DNA of 64,000 nt from Streptomyces luomodiensis (GCF_031679605.1 NZ_CP117522.1:5828001-5892000), one strand, 5' to 3'; shown: positions 42,988 to 51,229, numbered from the stretch's first letter. A program made the numbers and translations. The notes: a model not told the origin generated them from the sequence alone.

Positions 42988-43100
42988 AGGTCAACGCCGG
43001 CGCCGGGGAAGCCAACGCCGACGCCCGAGGAGGTCAACGCCAGACGCCAGGGAAGCCAACGCCGACGCCCGGGGAGGTCAATTCCGGGAAAGTCAATGCC
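42988..43100. repeat. 43-44 bp tandem repeat in spacer
   Basis: Two near-identical units (42988-43030 and 43031-43074), each beginning AGGTCAACGCC and ending with GCCAACGCCGACGCCC plus a few G/A, are followed by a decayed partial third copy to about 43100. It lies between the divergent LLM gene start and the stop of the small secreted protein gene. No coding role is apparent. Confidence 0.8.
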
Positions 43101-43156
43101 CGGGGTGACGAACCGGGTCTGCCGGCCCGTCCCCCCGGGCGATGAACGATCACGTC

Positions 43157-43345
43157 CTAAAAAGGACTGGGTGCGGGAAGGTGTTCGTCCATGGGGATGG
43201 CGACGACGGCCGTGTCCGTGTCCTGGCCGGCGGCAGCGGAGGGCCCCGTCTGATGGTGGGTGGCCGCCAAGGCCGGAGTCACGGCACCGAACGCGGCGGC
43301 CGCTGCGATCGCCAACGTGGCGAACGCCTTCTGCGTGCGAGTCAT
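43157..43345 (-). CDS. Small secreted protein carrying an AfsS-like motif
   Basis: 62 residues. A clear signal peptide (MTRTQKAFATLAIAAAAAFGAVTPALA, cleavage expected after ALA) leaves a mature peptide of about 35 residues ending IPMDEHLPAPSPF. That end matches the repeated PMDEQMPSPS/TMDEQMPAPSP unit of the adjacent AfsS-like protein. ATG follows GAGGAG at 7 bases, so it is probably translated. It is downstream of afsS on the same strand with 217 bases between. An exported peptide with the AfsS motif is unusual. Function unknown. Confidence 0.75.
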   Translation of the reverse strand: MTRTQKAFATLAIAAAAAFGAVTPALAATHHQTGPSAAAGQDTDTAVVAIPMDEHLPAPSPF

Positions 43346-43562
43346 TGCAGCTCCTCAAGCAGGGGGAATTTATCCATTTTGTATTGCAAATATGTGAGTA
43401 GAGGGATAAGCGTTCGGCCGTCTGGCTCGAAGTGGTCGAATCTTGGCGCGAAGCAGTCAGAAACTGGCGCAACACCTGGGGCCGATGCCGACGGCTTCCC
43501 CTCCCCGCCGCCGACATCGGCCCCTTGCGGTGTTACCTGGTTGGATTCTGGTTCGCTGCCCG

Positions 43563-43913
43563 CTACTCGGAGTCCGCCGAGGTCGACCCCGCATCGGTGT
43601 CGTCGGCGGAGGTGAGCCTGGGCGGGGTGGGCATCTGCTCGTCCATGGTGCGGACCGTGCTGGAGTCGGTGCTCGGCTTCTTCTTCTTCTTCTTCGCGGC
43701 GTCAGCCGTGAGCGCCGCGGGTGGCGCCGGCATCTGCTCGTCCAGCGTGGTGAGGTTCGGGGACGGTGCGGGCATCTGCTCGTCGAGCGTGGTGATGCTC
43801 GGGGACGGTGCGGGCATCTGCTCGTCCATGGTGATGGCGGCCCTGGACGGGGACGGCATCTGCTCGTCCATGGGCCTATAGGCGTCGGACTCCGGCTTCT
43901 TGTCGTCACTCAT
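43563..43913 (-). CDS. afsS: AfsS-like small regulator with five DEQMP repeats
   Basis: 116 residues, hydrophilic. Five copies of a unit close to TxDEQMPxPxP (PMDEQMPSP, TMDEQMPAP, TLDEQMPAP twice, TMDEQMPTP) occur, with a run of six Lys before the last. AfsS/AfsR2 is a small pleiotropic activator of antibiotic production downstream of afsR and, from memory, is about 63 residues with internal repeats; this copy is longer. Position immediately downstream of afsR on the same strand supports the call. ATG 43911-43913 has GAGGAAG 9 bases upstream; an upstream TTG is also in frame. A PHO-box-like repeat lies in the afsR-afsS spacer. Mode of action is not known. Confidence 0.85.
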   Translation of the reverse strand: MSDDKKPESDAYRPMDEQMPSPSRAAITMDEQMPAPSPSITTLDEQMPAPSPNLTTLDEQMPAPPAALTADAAKKKKKKPSTDSSTVRTMDEQMPTPPRLTSADDTDAGSTSADSE

Positions 43914-44082
43914 CACGATCAACTTCCTCAAGCTGTGGTTGGCAGAGTGCGACGCCCGCCCGGCGACTCCCCCGTGGATCGCCGGACGGACGTCTCAGGG
44001 CCGTTCACCCTAGTGATGGGACCTGACAACCGACCCGCCTGCCCCCCGCGGGGACGGATCGACCGAGTAACAGCATGCCGGG

Positions 44083-44104
44083 GGGCGATAAACGATTGAT
44101 GAAC
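44083..44104 (-). promoter_or_regulatory. PHO-box-like direct repeat in the afsS promoter
   Basis: On the minus strand GTTCATC (44098-44104) and GTTTATC (44087-44093) are 11 bases apart, the spacing of Streptomyces PhoP direct-repeat units (consensus GTTCACC). A -10-like TGTTACT follows about 14 bases downstream. In S. coelicolor PhoP and AfsR compete at the afsS promoter, so this is likely the same control point. Confidence 0.65.
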
Positions 44105-44122
44105 GGACCGACGGGGCCTGTG

Positions 44123-47047
44123 TTATGCGGTGGCCGCGGGCATCAGCAGGCCCTGGACCTCGGTTGCCTCGGTCGCTCCCAGCCGTTCGTGAATGGCCAG
44201 CGCCTCGCGCCAGCATGCCTCGGCCCGTTCGCTCTGCCCGAGCTCCGTCAGCGCCTTTCCGAGGACCGTGAGGACGATGGCGCGCCGCCACTCTCCCCCA
44301 TGGCCCCGGAGGGCGAGCGCCTGCTCCGCGTGCGCGGCGGCCTGAGCCGGGCTGTGCATCGTGAGATGAGCCTCCGCCAGGCGCTGGTGTGCCATCCCCT
44401 CCCACAGGGGCTGGCGGCTCTGGCGGAAGAGGGCCAACGCCTCCGTCAGCTGTTCGAGCGCCTCAACCGCTTTGCCGGTACCGGTCAGGGCGATGCCGAG
44501 GGTGTACTTTCCGTTGGCCAGCCGCAGGATGTGGCCGAGGCTCTGGAAGATGCCGAGTGCCTGCTGGGCCAGCTCGACCGCGCTCTGCATGCGGTGCATC
44601 TCGAGATGGACGCGCGAGAGGCTGCACAGCGCACTCGCCTCCCCCGGACGGTTGCCGTCCTCGCGGAAGGCGTCGATCGCCTGGAGGAAGCACGCCTCCG
44701 CTTCCTCGGGAAGCTTCCGGTGCAGCGTGAAGATGATGCCGCGTTGGTTCGGGACGCGGCTGGTGGGCACCGGGTCCTTGGTGGCCAGGCCCAGCGCCAT
44801 GGCGCTCTGGGCCTGCGCCTCGGCGTCGTCGTACCTCCCCGCCAGGCTGTAGGCATGGGCCAGGAAGGTTCTGGCGCGCCCCTCGGCAAGGAGGTCGCCG
44901 GCCTCGTGCGCGGCCTGGCTGATGGCCGCGGCGACCGCCTCGTACCGGCGCGCGTTGGCGCCGGACTCGGCGAGGTCGGTCGCGGCCCCGATCAGGTCCG
45001 CGGCCTTGCCCATCGTGGCGCCGCGGGCGGATTGCCGGGCGCAGGCCAGCAGGCAGTCGGCCTCGCTGAACAGCCAGTCCAGGGCGGCGTTCTGGTTCGG
45101 GAAGGTGAGCCCGGGGTGATCGGTGGGCGCCAAGTGGTCGACCAGCCGATCACCCGGCCGCTCCACCGCGTACACCTGCGCGGTGGTGGCGAGGTAGAAG
45201 TCCAGCAGCCGGGCCAGGGCGGCGTCCCGCTCCGCGCTTCGCTGGTCGCGCTCCGCGCAGTCACGTGCGTAGAGCCGCACGAGGTCGTGGTAGCGGTAAC
45301 GGCCGGGGGCGGCGGACTCCAGCAGAGAGGTGTCCACGAGGGACTCCAGCAACTCCTCGGCCGCGAAGGTTTCCATGTCGAGCAGGACGGCCGCGGCCGC
45401 CAGGGAGATGTCCGGGCCGTCGGCGAGGCCCAGCAGCCGGAAGGCCCGAGCCTGCTGGGGCTCGAGTTGTCCGTACCCCAGCTCGAAGGTGGCCTTGACC
45501 GCCAGGTCGCCGGCGCGCAGCTCGTCCAGCCGGCGGCGCTCGTTGCCGAGCCTGTGCGCCAAGGCGGCCACGGTCCAGGTGCGGCGGGCGGCGAGGCGCG
45601 AGGCGGCGATGCGGATGGCCAGCGGCAGGAAGCCGCAGGCGGCCACCACGTCCATGGCCGCCTCCCGTTCGGCGTCGACCCTTTCCGCGCCGACTATGCG
45701 GGTGAAGAGAACGAGTGCCTCGTCGGGGCTCATCACATCGAGGTCGACCAACTGGGCGCTCTCCAGGTCGACCATGCGGGTACGGCTGGTGACCAGCGCG
45801 GCGCAGCCCTCCGTACCAGGGAGCAGCGGCCGTACCTGGGCCGCGTCGCGGGCGTTGTCGAGAAGCGCCAGTACGCGACGGCCGTCCAGGGTCGAGCGGT
45901 AGAGGGCGGCGCGCTCGTCGACGCCGTCGGGGATCGACGAGTCCGGGATGCCCAAGGCGCGCAGGAAGGCGCCCAGGACCGCCTCCGGTTCGGCCGGGAC
46001 CGGGCCCGCTCCCTGGAGGTCCACGTACAGTTGCCCGTCCGGGAAGTGATGGCGGGCGGCGTGTGCCACGTGGACCGCGAGCGTCGTCTTCCCCACGCCG
46101 CCGATCCCGGCCACGGCTGACACGGCCATGACACGCCCCTCGGCCGTGGCGAGCTGGTCGCTCAGCTCATGGACAAAAGCCGTGCGCCCGGTGAAGTCCG
46201 AGACGGTGGCGGGGAGTTGGGCGGGGCGTACGAAGGTGGGGCCGGCGTCGGCGCGGAACTCCACCGGAAGAGCCAGGCCGGCGTCGGCCCGCAGTATGCG
46301 CTGGTGCAGTTCGGACAGTGCCGCGCAGGGGTCCACGCCCAGCTCATCGGCCAGGAGCCGACGGGTGTCGTTGTACACCGCCAGGGCCTCGGCCTGCCGG
46401 CCACTGCGGTACAGCGCCAGCATCAGCAGCTCCCGCAGCCGTTCCCGCAGCGGGTGCAGGGCGGTCAGCGCGGTCAGCTCGGAGACCGCTTCGGTGTGGA
46501 GGCCGACGCTCAGGTCCAGGTCGAGCCGGTTCTCGATGAGCACGAGGTGGCGCTCCGCGAGCCGGGCGCGCTGGGTTTCCGCGTACTGCCCCGGTACGCC
46601 GGCGAGGGGCTCGCCTTGCCACAGGTCCAGCGCCTGGTTGATCAACTCACGTGCCCGTGCGCGGTCGCCCGAGTGCTGGGCCTTCTCCGCCTCGGCGGCC
46701 AGCTGTTCGGCCACGTCGATGTCCAGTGACCCGGCCCCGGAGCGGATCGCGTAGCCCCCGGACTCGCTGACGAGCACATCGGAGTCGGCTCCGAAGGCCT
46801 TTCGGAGCCGTGAGGCGTAGGTGCGCAGCGCGGCGATGGCGGCGTCGGGCGGGTCGTCGCCCCACAGGCCGTCGACCAGCTCCGGGGCGGTCGCGGTGCG
46901 TCCGCCGCGCAGCAGCAGTGCCGCGAGCAGGGCCTTCTGCTGCGGTGAGCCGGTATTGAGCTGCTCCTCGCCTCGCCAGGCGCGGACCGGTCCGAGCACG
47001 GTGAAGCGCAAATGCTGGCCTTGCACCTGCTCCTTCTCGCCGGCCAT
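44123..47047 (-). CDS. afsR: AfsR global regulator (SARP-NB-ARC-TPR)
   Basis: 974 residues. The N-terminal winged-helix SARP domain (LRFTVLGPVRAWRGEEQL onward, about 13-100) and bacterial transcriptional activator domain (about 105-260) are followed by an NB-ARC ATPase with Walker A GIGGVGKTT near residue 315. C-terminal TPR-like helices run from about 620 to 960. AfsR is phosphorylated by AfsK, binds the afsS promoter and raises antibiotic production. The frame offers an earlier ATG at 47068, but ATG 47045-47047 has GGGGGAG directly upstream, and its first codons (MAGEK) match the start of the paralogue (MVGDK). It lies upstream of afsS in the same direction. Confidence 0.94.
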   Translation of the reverse strand: MAGEKEQVQGQHLRFTVLGPVRAWRGEEQLNTGSPQQKALLAALLLRGGRTATAPELVDGLWGDDPPDAAIAALRTYASRLRKAFGADSDVLVSESGGYAIRSGAGSLDIDVAEQLAAEAEKAQHSGDRARARELINQALDLWQGEPLAGVPGQYAETQRARLAERHLVLIENRLDLDLSVGLHTEAVSELTALTALHPLRERLRELLMLALYRSGRQAEALAVYNDTRRLLADELGVDPCAALSELHQRILRADAGLALPVEFRADAGPTFVRPAQLPATVSDFTGRTAFVHELSDQLATAEGRVMAVSAVAGIGGVGKTTLAVHVAHAARHHFPDGQLYVDLQGAGPVPAEPEAVLGAFLRALGIPDSSIPDGVDERAALYRSTLDGRRVLALLDNARDAAQVRPLLPGTEGCAALVTSRTRMVDLESAQLVDLDVMSPDEALVLFTRIVGAERVDAEREAAMDVVAACGFLPLAIRIAASRLAARRTWTVAALAHRLGNERRRLDELRAGDLAVKATFELGYGQLEPQQARAFRLLGLADGPDISLAAAAVLLDMETFAAEELLESLVDTSLLESAAPGRYRYHDLVRLYARDCAERDQRSAERDAALARLLDFYLATTAQVYAVERPGDRLVDHLAPTDHPGLTFPNQNAALDWLFSEADCLLACARQSARGATMGKAADLIGAATDLAESGANARRYEAVAAAISQAAHEAGDLLAEGRARTFLAHAYSLAGRYDDAEAQAQSAMALGLATKDPVPTSRVPNQRGIIFTLHRKLPEEAEACFLQAIDAFREDGNRPGEASALCSLSRVHLEMHRMQSAVELAQQALGIFQSLGHILRLANGKYTLGIALTGTGKAVEALEQLTEALALFRQSRQPLWEGMAHQRLAEAHLTMHSPAQAAAHAEQALALRGHGGEWRRAIVLTVLGKALTELGQSERAEACWREALAIHERLGATEATEVQGLLMPAATA

Positions 47048-47157
47048 GGTCTCCCCCTGCCTGTGCATCTCAGTCGCACGGGCCAGTTTGCCCTGTCAGG
47101 GGCCCCTACGTCAGTAGGGGACGAGTCTCTCCACAAGCCCTTCAGAGTTGTCCGACA
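47048..47157 (-). promoter_or_regulatory. afsR promoter region, conserved in the paralogue
   Basis: The block GGCCAGTTTGCC (47091-47102) through TACGTCAGTA (47107-47116) recurs almost unchanged 35-70 bases upstream of the afsR paralogue (49628-49663). In the afsR copy CCCCTAC and GTAGGGG form a perfect 7-bp stem around GTCA (47104-47121); the paralogue copy lost part of it. This conservation marks a likely promoter or regulator site. Confidence 0.65.
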
Positions 47158-49596
47158 TCACGTAGGCGACGCACCGTCAGATCGGGGCAGGGAATTCGGC
47201 CATGGATCCATTTCCGCGAAGGGCGTCTGATGGCCGATAGTCCGCTCCGGGGTGGGGCATGAGTCCGCAGCGCACGCCGACAGCAGTTCCTGTACTTCCC
47301 GGCATTCCGGTGCCTGCGCATGGCGGCAAATCGCGAGCGCCTCGCGCAGGCATTCCCGGGCCCGATCCGTCTGACCTAGTGCGATCAGTGCTTTGCCCAG
47401 AATGGTGAGGAAGGAGCCGCGCCGCCGCTCGCCACCGAGCCCGCCCAGGGCGATGGCTCGCTCGGCGTGTTCGGCCGCCTGATCCGGACGGTGCGCGGCG
47501 AGTAGAGTTTCGGCCAGCCGGAAATGGGTCATGCCCTCCCAGAGGGATTGACGATTCTCGCGGAAAATGCCGAGCGCCTGGGTGAGGAGATCCAGCGCCT
47601 CGTCCAGACTTCCGGTGCGCGTCAGCGCGATGCCCAGGACGTACATGCCATTGGCGAGCCGGAGCGAGGTGCCGAGTCTGCGGTAGATGGACACCGCCTG
47701 TTCGGCGAGTTCCACACCGCTTCGTACGCGGCCCGTGTCGAGGTGGAGGCGCGCGAGGTTGGACAGCGCGCTCGCCTCCCCGGCCTCGTTGTCATCGGCG
47801 CGGAAGGCTTGGAGCGCCTGGCCGAGGTGGATCTCCGCCTCGTCGTTCCGGCCCTGCTGGAGGGCGATGAGGCTGCGCTGGTTGGGGACGCGGCAGGCAA
47901 GCATGGGATCGCGGATGTGTGTCCCCAGCTCCAGGGACCGCCGCAGTTCGGCATCGGCCTGGTCGAGTCGTCCCGTGAGCTGATAAAGGTGGCCCAGTGT
48001 CAGCCTCGCATGGCCTTCCGCGCGCACATCGCCGGATTGCCGGGCCGCCTCGCTTATCGCCCTGGCCGCCGCCTCGTACTGGCGCGACTTGGCGCCGGAC
48101 TCGGCAAGATCCACTGTGGCCATCAGAAGGTCCGCGGCACGGCGGCGGGTGGTTTCGCCGACGCACTGACGGGCGCATGCGATCAGGCAGTCGGCCTCCG
48201 CGAAAAGCCAGTCCAGCGCGGCTGCCGAGGAGGTGAAGGACAGCCCCGGGTGGTCGGTGGGCGCCAGGTGTTCCACCGTCCGGTCACCCGGTCGCTCCAT
48301 GGCGTACACCCGGGCCCCGGTGGCCAGGTAGAAGTCCAACAGCCTGGACAGCGCCGCGCCCCGCTCCGCCTCCGGCTGCTCGTCGCTGTGCGCGCACTCC
48401 CAGGCGTAGAGGCGCACCAGGTCATGGAAGCGGTACCGGCCCGGTGTGGCGGATTCCATGAGGGAGATGTCCACGAGCGATCCGAGAAGTCTCTCGGTCT
48501 GCCCGATGTCCAGGTCGAGCACCGCGGCGGCGGCCTCCGCGGAGATGTCCGGCCCGGCGGCCAGTCCGAGCAGCCGGAAGCCGCGTGCCTGCTGTGGCTC
48601 CAGTTGTCCGTAGCCGAGCTCGAAGGTGGCCTTGACGGCCAGGTCTCCGGCCCGTAGCTCGTCCAGTCTCCGCCGCTCGTCGGCGAGCTTTTCGGCGAGT
48701 GCGGACACGGTCCAGGTGCGGCGGGCGGCGAGGCGTGAGCCGGCGATGCGAATGGCCAGCGGCAGGAAACCGCAGGAGGTGACCACGTCCATCACCGCGT
48801 CGTGCTCGACGCCGGCCCGCTCCTCGCCGACGATGTGGGCGAAGAGGGCGAACGCTTCGGACGGGGTCATCACGGCGAGGTCGACGAGATGGGACTCCGG
48901 CAGGTCCGCCATCCGGGTGCGGCTGGTGACCAGGGCGGCACACGAGGGGGAACCGGGCAGGAGCTGCCGCACCTGGGCGGCGTCGCGGGCGTTGTCGAGC
49001 AGGACCAGCACCCGGCGCCGGGCCAGGAGCGAGCGGTAGAGCGTGGCGCGCTCCACGGTGCCGTCGGGAATGACCGAGTCCGGAGTCCCCAGGGCGCGCA
49101 GGAACGCGCCCAGCACGGCTTCCGGATCGGCGGGGGAGGCGCCCGCGCCCTGGAGGTCGACATAGAGCTGGCCATCGGGGAAGCGGCTGCGGGCCGTGTG
49201 CGAGACGTGGATGGCGAGAGCGGTCTTCCCGATGCCTCCGGTGCCCGATATCGCGAGGACGGGGGCGCGGTCACGATCGAGAACGGCGGCGAGCCGATCG
49301 CTCAGCTCATTGACGAAGACGGACCGGCCGGTGAAGTCGGCCACGGCCGCGGGCAGCTGCGCGGGGCGTACGACGGTGGTCCGGCCATGCGCGGAACGCG
49401 ACGCCGCGGCCGCGGACAGCTCCGAGACGACATCGGAGGGGCGCCCGCGCTCCAACTCCAGTTCGATCCGCGTCCGGCCGAGACCGAGGCCGGGACCCTT
49501 GCCAAGGGATACGTCCGCCTCCTCGCCATGCCGGGACCGGTTCGGTACGGACCCGGTGGAACCTTCCTGCCGCCCCAGCCGCTTGTCGCCGACCAT
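47158..49596 (-). CDS. AfsR paralogue lacking the SARP DNA-binding domain
   Basis: 812 residues. The NB-ARC (Walker A GTGGIGKTA near residue 120) and TPR parts align along their length with AfsR, by eye well over half identical (for example RRRLDELRAGDLAVKATFEL in both). The SARP and activator domains are missing. After a start matching AfsR (MVGDK for MAGEK), about 70 unrelated residues lead straight into VRPAQLPA...DFTGRS. It retains an AfsR-like upstream region. The last 30 or so residues are read from the antisense of a decayed operator and amidohydrolase start, consistent with a tandem duplication junction. It cannot bind DNA as AfsR does; it may titrate AfsK or hetero-oligomerise with AfsR (inference). 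Confidence 0.88.
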   Translation of the reverse strand: MVGDKRLGRQEGSTGSVPNRSRHGEEADVSLGKGPGLGLGRTRIELELERGRPSDVVSELSAAAASRSAHGRTTVVRPAQLPAAVADFTGRSVFVNELSDRLAAVLDRDRAPVLAISGTGGIGKTALAIHVSHTARSRFPDGQLYVDLQGAGASPADPEAVLGAFLRALGTPDSVIPDGTVERATLYRSLLARRRVLVLLDNARDAAQVRQLLPGSPSCAALVTSRTRMADLPESHLVDLAVMTPSEAFALFAHIVGEERAGVEHDAVMDVVTSCGFLPLAIRIAGSRLAARRTWTVSALAEKLADERRRLDELRAGDLAVKATFELGYGQLEPQQARGFRLLGLAAGPDISAEAAAAVLDLDIGQTERLLGSLVDISLMESATPGRYRFHDLVRLYAWECAHSDEQPEAERGAALSRLLDFYLATGARVYAMERPGDRTVEHLAPTDHPGLSFTSSAAALDWLFAEADCLIACARQCVGETTRRRAADLLMATVDLAESGAKSRQYEAAARAISEAARQSGDVRAEGHARLTLGHLYQLTGRLDQADAELRRSLELGTHIRDPMLACRVPNQRSLIALQQGRNDEAEIHLGQALQAFRADDNEAGEASALSNLARLHLDTGRVRSGVELAEQAVSIYRRLGTSLRLANGMYVLGIALTRTGSLDEALDLLTQALGIFRENRQSLWEGMTHFRLAETLLAAHRPDQAAEHAERAIALGGLGGERRRGSFLTILGKALIALGQTDRARECLREALAICRHAQAPECREVQELLSACAADSCPTPERTIGHQTPFAEMDPWPNSLPRSDGASPT
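47166..47180. promoter_or_regulatory. Vestigial regulon operator, site 9
   Basis: GCGACGCACCGTCAG matches the palindrome with the left arm damaged. It is continuous with ATCGG exactly as at site 10. It lies inside the 3' end of the afsR paralogue gene and about 118 bases upstream of afsR. Best read as the copy left by the tandem duplication; whether it still binds is unclear. Confidence 0.6.
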
Positions 49597-49706
49597 GGTG
49601 CCCCCCGCACGTGCTCACTCGCTGTACGGCCAGTTTGCCGTGCCAGTGGCCCGTACGTCAGTAAAGAGTGCGATGTGTCTGGCGACGCGTCCCTCGCCGC
49701 CGTGAG
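49597..49706 (-). promoter_or_regulatory. Promoter region of the afsR paralogue
   Basis: Contains GGCCAGTTTGCC (49628-49639) and TACGTCAGTA (49654-49663) in the same order as upstream of afsR, then diverges for about 40 bases before site 10. The paralogue has therefore kept the afsR expression signals. Confidence 0.6.
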
Positions 49707-49721
49707 CTGACGCATCGTCAG
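49707..49721. promoter_or_regulatory. Candidate regulon operator, site 10
   Basis: CTGACGCATCGTCAG has perfect 6-bp arms. It lies 20 bases before the amidohydrolase ATG at 49742 and 110 bases upstream of the divergent afsR paralogue. Confidence 0.87.
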
Positions 49722-49741
49722 ATCGGCGCTACGGTGCAGTC

Positions 49742-50974
49742 ATGGAGAGCTTCCCGAAGATAATTTCGGTGGACGACCACACGGTTGAGCCCCCTCACGT
49801 CTGGCGGGACCGTCTCCCGTCGAAGTACCGCGACACCGGACCGCGCATCGTCCGGGCCCCGCTGAAGGAGATGACGTTCGTCGGCGGCCGGTTCGCCCCG
49901 AAGATGGGCGCTCCCGGGGACGACGGGCCCCTCGCGGACTGGTGGGTGTACGAGGAGCTGCACCGGCCGCTGACCCGGCTGGACACCGCCGTCGGATACG
50001 ACCGGGACGAGGTGCGGCTGGAGGCCATCACCTACGAGCAGATGCGGCCCGGCTCCTTCTCGGTGCCGGACCGGCTCGCGGACATGGACGTCAACCACGT
50101 CCAGTCGGCGCTCTGCTTCCCCACCTTCCCCCGCTTCTGCGGACAGACCTTCACCGAGGCCGCCGACCGCGAGCTGGGACTGCTCGGGGTCCGGGCGTAC
50201 AACGACTGGATGGTGGAGGAGTGGTGCGGCCCCGAGGCCCGGGGCAGGCTGATCCCGCTGATCATCGTCCCGCTGTGGGACGCCGAACTGGCCGCCGCCG
50301 AGGTACGGCGGAACGCGGCGCGCGGGGTGCGTGCCGTCTGCTTCTCGGAGATCCCGCCGAACCTGGGGCTGCCGTCGATCCACACCGACGACTGGGACCC
50401 CTTCCTCGCCGCGTGCGACGAGACCGGCACGGTCATCGCGATGCACATCGGCTCCTCCTCCCGGATGCCCTCGACCTCCGCCGACGCGCCCCCGGCGGTC
50501 GGCTCCACGATCACCTTCGCCAACTGCTGCTTCTCGATGGTCGACTGGCTGATGAGCGGCAAGTTCGAGCGCTTCCCCCACCTGAAGGTGATGTACGCGG
50601 AGGGCCAGATCGGCTGGATTCCCTACATCCTCGAGCGCGCCGACGTGGTGTGGGAGGAGAACCGGGGCTGGGGCGGAGTGGCGGACAAGGTGCTGCGACC
50701 GCCGTCCGAGCTGTTCGCGGAGCATGTCTACGGATGCTTCTTCGACGACGCGTTCGGGCTGCGCAATCTCGACGCGATCGGGGTCGGCAACGTGCTGTAC
50801 GAGACGGACTATCCGCACTCCGACTCCACCTGGCCCGCGTCCCGGGAGGTCGGCGAGGGGCAGATGGGGCATCTGGCGCCGGACGTCGTGGAGCGGATCG
50901 TCCGCGGCAACGCGATCGAGCTGCTGGGGCTCACGGCGGAGGGGCTCTGGGCGGGGGCGCCGGGGGTTGGCTGA
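49742..50974 (+). CDS. Amidohydrolase-2 family metal hydrolase/decarboxylase
   Basis: A 410-residue TIM-barrel protein of the ACMSD/amidohydrolase-2 family. The first-strand metal motif is SVDDH rather than HxH, a variant seen in many actinobacterial members. Other landmarks are PLWDAELAAAEVRRNAARGVRAVCF, MHIGSSS (about 235-241), a VMYAEGQIGWIPYILERAD helix and ETDYPHSDSTWP (about 358-369), which holds a likely catalytic Asp. Substrates of relatives include ring-cleavage acids. No clear ribosome site precedes the ATG. It heads the third catalytic block, and site 10 is 20 bases upstream. Confidence 0.88.
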   Translation: MESFPKIISVDDHTVEPPHVWRDRLPSKYRDTGPRIVRAPLKEMTFVGGRFAPKMGAPGDDGPLADWWVYEELHRPLTRLDTAVGYDRDEVRLEAITYEQMRPGSFSVPDRLADMDVNHVQSALCFPTFPRFCGQTFTEAADRELGLLGVRAYNDWMVEEWCGPEARGRLIPLIIVPLWDAELAAAEVRRNAARGVRAVCFSEIPPNLGLPSIHTDDWDPFLAACDETGTVIAMHIGSSSRMPSTSADAPPAVGSTITFANCCFSMVDWLMSGKFERFPHLKVMYAEGQIGWIPYILERADVVWEENRGWGGVADKVLRPPSELFAEHVYGCFFDDAFGLRNLDAIGVGNVLYETDYPHSDSTWPASREVGEGQMGHLAPDVVERIVRGNAIELLGLTAEGLWAGAPGVG

Positions 50975-51229
50975 CGGGGGTTGGCTGGCGGGGGCGCGGC
51001 GGTACGGAGGTCGGGTGCCCGTGTGTCCGGGTGTCCGGGCGTGCCGGGCGTTACGGGGGAGCGCCCGGCACGCGGGACGCGAGCGCCCCGGACGCGGTCA
51101 CGTCGACGGGGTGATTCGCGGCCGGGACGAGTCCCCGGCGCACACCCCTTGTCTGATGGCCCGTCAGATACGACGATGTGGCCGACATCTGTTCACGACG
51201 ATGGCGGTCCACCGACGAGGAGGCCCGGC
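50975..51229. other. Spacer before LLM gene
   Basis: 255 bases. The first half is G-rich with GGGGGTTGGCTG near-repeats just past the amidohydrolase stop and holds no convincing ORF. The second half contains regulon site 11 (51153-51167) and the GAGGAGG ribosome site of the LLM gene. Confidence 0.5.
51153..51167. promoter_or_regulatory. Candidate regulon operator, site 11
   Basis: CTGATGGCCCGTCAG has one arm mismatch and lies 62 bases upstream of the LLM oxidoreductase ATG at 51230. Confidence 0.78.

Noticed and set aside
42988..43100. CRISPR array
   Set aside because: Units are contiguous with no spacers and only two are well conserved; no cas genes are present.
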